Below are positions 6,446 through 7,436 of a stretch of DNA of 7,436 nucleotides, piece after piece. The translations under genes and the position numbers were made by a program. Within the stretch, counting starts at the first letter, position 1. Every line of letters starts with the position of its first letter. A model generated the notes under the pieces. The model was not told the DNA's origin and did no database searches. It was given only the letters and a program-made list of their open reading frames with translations. The stretch comes from Casimicrobiaceae bacterium (GTDB lineage Bacteria > Pseudomonadota > Gammaproteobacteria > Burkholderiales > Casimicrobiaceae). The stretch is taken from positions 1 through 7,436 of the forward strand of contig CATPAO010000116.1 of assembly GCA_955652025.1 (NCBI GenBank), written 5' to 3'.

Positions 6446-7345
6446 TTACGCGGCCGCGCCCTGGCGGCGCCGCATCCACGCCTGCAGCGCATTGACCGTG
6501 AGGAGCAGTGCGAACGACACGACGAGCATCACGACCGCGACCGCGGTCGCGCCGAGATGGTCGAATTGCTCGAGCTTGGTGATGATGATGAGCGGCGTGA
6601 TCTCGGAGATCATCGGCATGTTGCCGGCGATGAAGATGACCGATCCGTATTCGCCGATCGCGCGCGCGAACGCCAGCGTGAAGCCCGTGAGCAACGCAGG
6701 CATCGCGACCGGCAGCACCACGCGGCAAAACGCCGCACCCGGCGACGCGCCGAGCGTGGCGGCGGCCTCCTCGAGCTCAGGTGGCAGCGTCTGCAGCACC
6801 GGCTGGACGGTCCGGACCACGAACGGCAGCCCGATGAACGTCAGAGCGACGAGAACGCCGAGCGGTGTGAACGCGACGTTGATCCCGAGCGGCACGAGCA
6901 GCGCGCCGATCCACCCGTTCGGCGCAAATAGTCCCGTCAACGCGATACCCGCCACGGCCGTCGGCAATGCAAACGGCAGATCGACGAGCGCGTCGGCGAG
7001 GCGCTGGCCCGGGAATCGATAACGGACGAGCACCCACGCGACGAGAAGCCCACACGCGGCGTTGATGAGCGCCGCCAGGAACGATGCCCCGAACGTGAGT
7101 CGGTAGCTCGCCATCACGCGCGGCGCCGTCACGACGTCGACGAACGCCGGCCATGTCAATCCGGTCACCTTGAGGAACGCGGCGGATATCGGCACGAGCA
7201 CGATCAGACCGAGGTAGAGCAGCGTGTAGCCGAGCGACAGGCCGAAGCCCGGCAGCACGCGGCGCGCCGCTACCCGCGGCGCGCTCGGTCGCAGCACCGC
7301 GGCGCCATCGGCGTCGAACGCGCGCGCGATCGCAAAGTCGCTCAT
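6446..7345 (-). CDS. cysT: Sulfate/thiosulfate ABC transporter permease CysT (CysU)
   Basis: A 299-residue inner-membrane permease that pairs with CysW. A cytoplasmic N-terminal tail of about 30 residues, longer than in E. coli CysU (277 in all), precedes six hydrophobic helices, near 33-58, 82-106, 120-141, 158-180, 214-238 and 264-288. Diagnostic pieces are [20 protein letters not shown] (121-140) with the following NGW, the EAA loop [12 protein letters not shown] (192-203) with LP at 211-212, and [15 protein letters not shown] (230-244). The frame runs on to an ATG at 7432, but that stretch encodes a repeat-like hairpin region (including SPLWGQR), so the ATG at 7345 ([10 protein letters not shown]) is preferred. 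GTGGGGG ends four bases before this ATG and can serve as a ribosome binding site. It is the first gene of the cysTWA run in this window. Confidence 0.95.
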   Translation of the reverse strand: MSDFAIARAFDADGAAVLRPSAPRVAARRVLPGFGLSLGYTLLYLGLIVLVPISAAFLKVTGLTWPAFVDVVTAPRVMASYRLTFGASFLAALINAACGLLVAWVLVRYRFPGQRLADALVDLPFALPTAVAGIALTGLFAPNGWIGALLVPLGINVAFTPLGVLVALTFIGLPFVVRTVQPVLQTLPPELEEAAATLGASPGAAFCRVVLPVAMPALLTGFTLAFARAIGEYGSVIFIAGNMPMISEITPLIIITKLEQFDHLGATAVAVVMLVVSFALLLTVNALQAWMRRRQGAAA

Positions 7346-7349
7346 CGAG

Positions 7350-7356
7350 CCCCCAC
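7350..7356 (-). promoter_or_regulatory. Ribosome binding site of cysT
   Basis: GTGGGGG on the minus strand, ending four bases before the ATG at 7345, can pair with the CCUCC core of the 16S anti-Shine-Dalgarno with one G-U pair. It decides for the 7345 start over the upstream ATG at 7432. The same GTGGGGGC is repeated in the adjacent hairpin (7381-7388), so it may be exposed or masked by alternative folding. Confidence 0.5.
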
Positions 7357-7378
7357 GCTCGCGGCTCTCGCTTTTGCG

Positions 7379-7400
7379 CTGCCCCCACAAGGGGGAGCAG
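7379..7400. repeat. C-run/G-run hairpin in the cysT leader, betaproteobacterial intergenic repeat type
   Basis: On the minus strand this reads CTGCTCCCCC TTGT GGGGGCAG: CTGC pairs with GCAG and the C-run with the G-run, with one bulged base and a small loop. It lies 33 bases before the cysT ATG. Similar 'GCTCCCCCTTGTGGGGGCAGC' hairpins followed by a short spacer and a G-run before a start codon are, to my knowledge, common between genes in Burkholderiales, so I read this as one copy of a dispersed intergenic element. It could be the terminator of an upstream gene, but it lacks a T-run. The flanking sequence to the right edge (7401-7436) shows no other recognisable feature. Confidence 0.5.
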
Positions 7401-7436
7401 TTCGCGCCTTGGGACGGCCCGACGGCGCTCATGGTC

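Noticed and set aside
6433..6492. N-terminal extension of CysW (20 residues)
   Set aside because: It overlaps the end of cysT and is Arg/Cys-rich with no relation to permease N termini. The ATG at 6432 lies 13 bases after the cysT stop, as expected in this operon.
1..7436. CRISPR array, tRNA/rRNA, insertion sequence ends or phage genes
   Set aside because: No regularly spaced repeats, no cloverleaf or rRNA-like stretch, and no transposase, integrase or terminal inverted repeat were seen on either strand. The minus strand is filled by ordinary metabolic and regulatory genes.

Overview
The window reads as chromosomal DNA of a GC-rich betaproteobacterium, most likely of the Burkholderiales or a close relative. 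This inference rests on the CysT/CysW/CysA sequences, on a PilZ-type protein and an alpha/beta hydrolase that look like betaproteobacterial families, and on a C-rich/G-rich intergenic hairpin of a kind I associate with that group. Coding density is very high: seven genes run on the minus strand with gaps of at most about 77 bases, and one truncated gene enters from the left on the plus strand. No RNA gene, insertion sequence, CRISPR array or prophage gene was seen.

Layout, in transcription order on the minus strand (right to left). A sulfate/thiosulfate ABC importer comes first: cysT (6446-7345), cysW (5572-6432, 13 bases after cysT) and cysA (4583-5575, overlapping cysW by 4 bases). The periplasmic binding protein (Sbp or CysP) that such an importer needs is not in the window; it may lie upstream beyond the right edge. 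The regulator gene cysB, a common downstream partner, is absent. After a 67-base gap next to two GC-rich hairpins come a NUDIX hydrolase of the CoA-pyrophosphatase type (3886-4515) and, 7 bases on, a patatin-like phospholipase (2676-3878). After a second gap that carries a possible -10 element come an alpha/beta hydrolase (1708-2598) and, with a 4-base ATGA overlap, a PilZ-domain protein (170-1711) that probably binds cyclic-di-GMP. The plus-strand partial gene ends at 139. It meets the minus-strand run in a 30-base convergent gap that contains a perfect inverted repeat, a likely shared terminator.

How the genes may work together. CysTWA energises sulfate import across the inner membrane. CoA pyrophosphatase releases 3',5'-ADP (PAP), which is also the by-product of PAPS reduction in sulfate assimilation, so a metabolic link is conceivable but unproven. 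Patatin and the alpha/beta hydrolase both look like serine ester hydrolases and may act on lipids or esters. The PilZ protein suggests a c-di-GMP-responsive surface or motility role, unrelated to sulfate uptake.

I found no convincing undescribed system. The points most worth a second look are the hairpin-bearing leader of cysT, which could mask its ribosome binding site, the terminator palindrome that includes a stop codon, and the unusual cysA-NUDIX-patatin neighbourhood.
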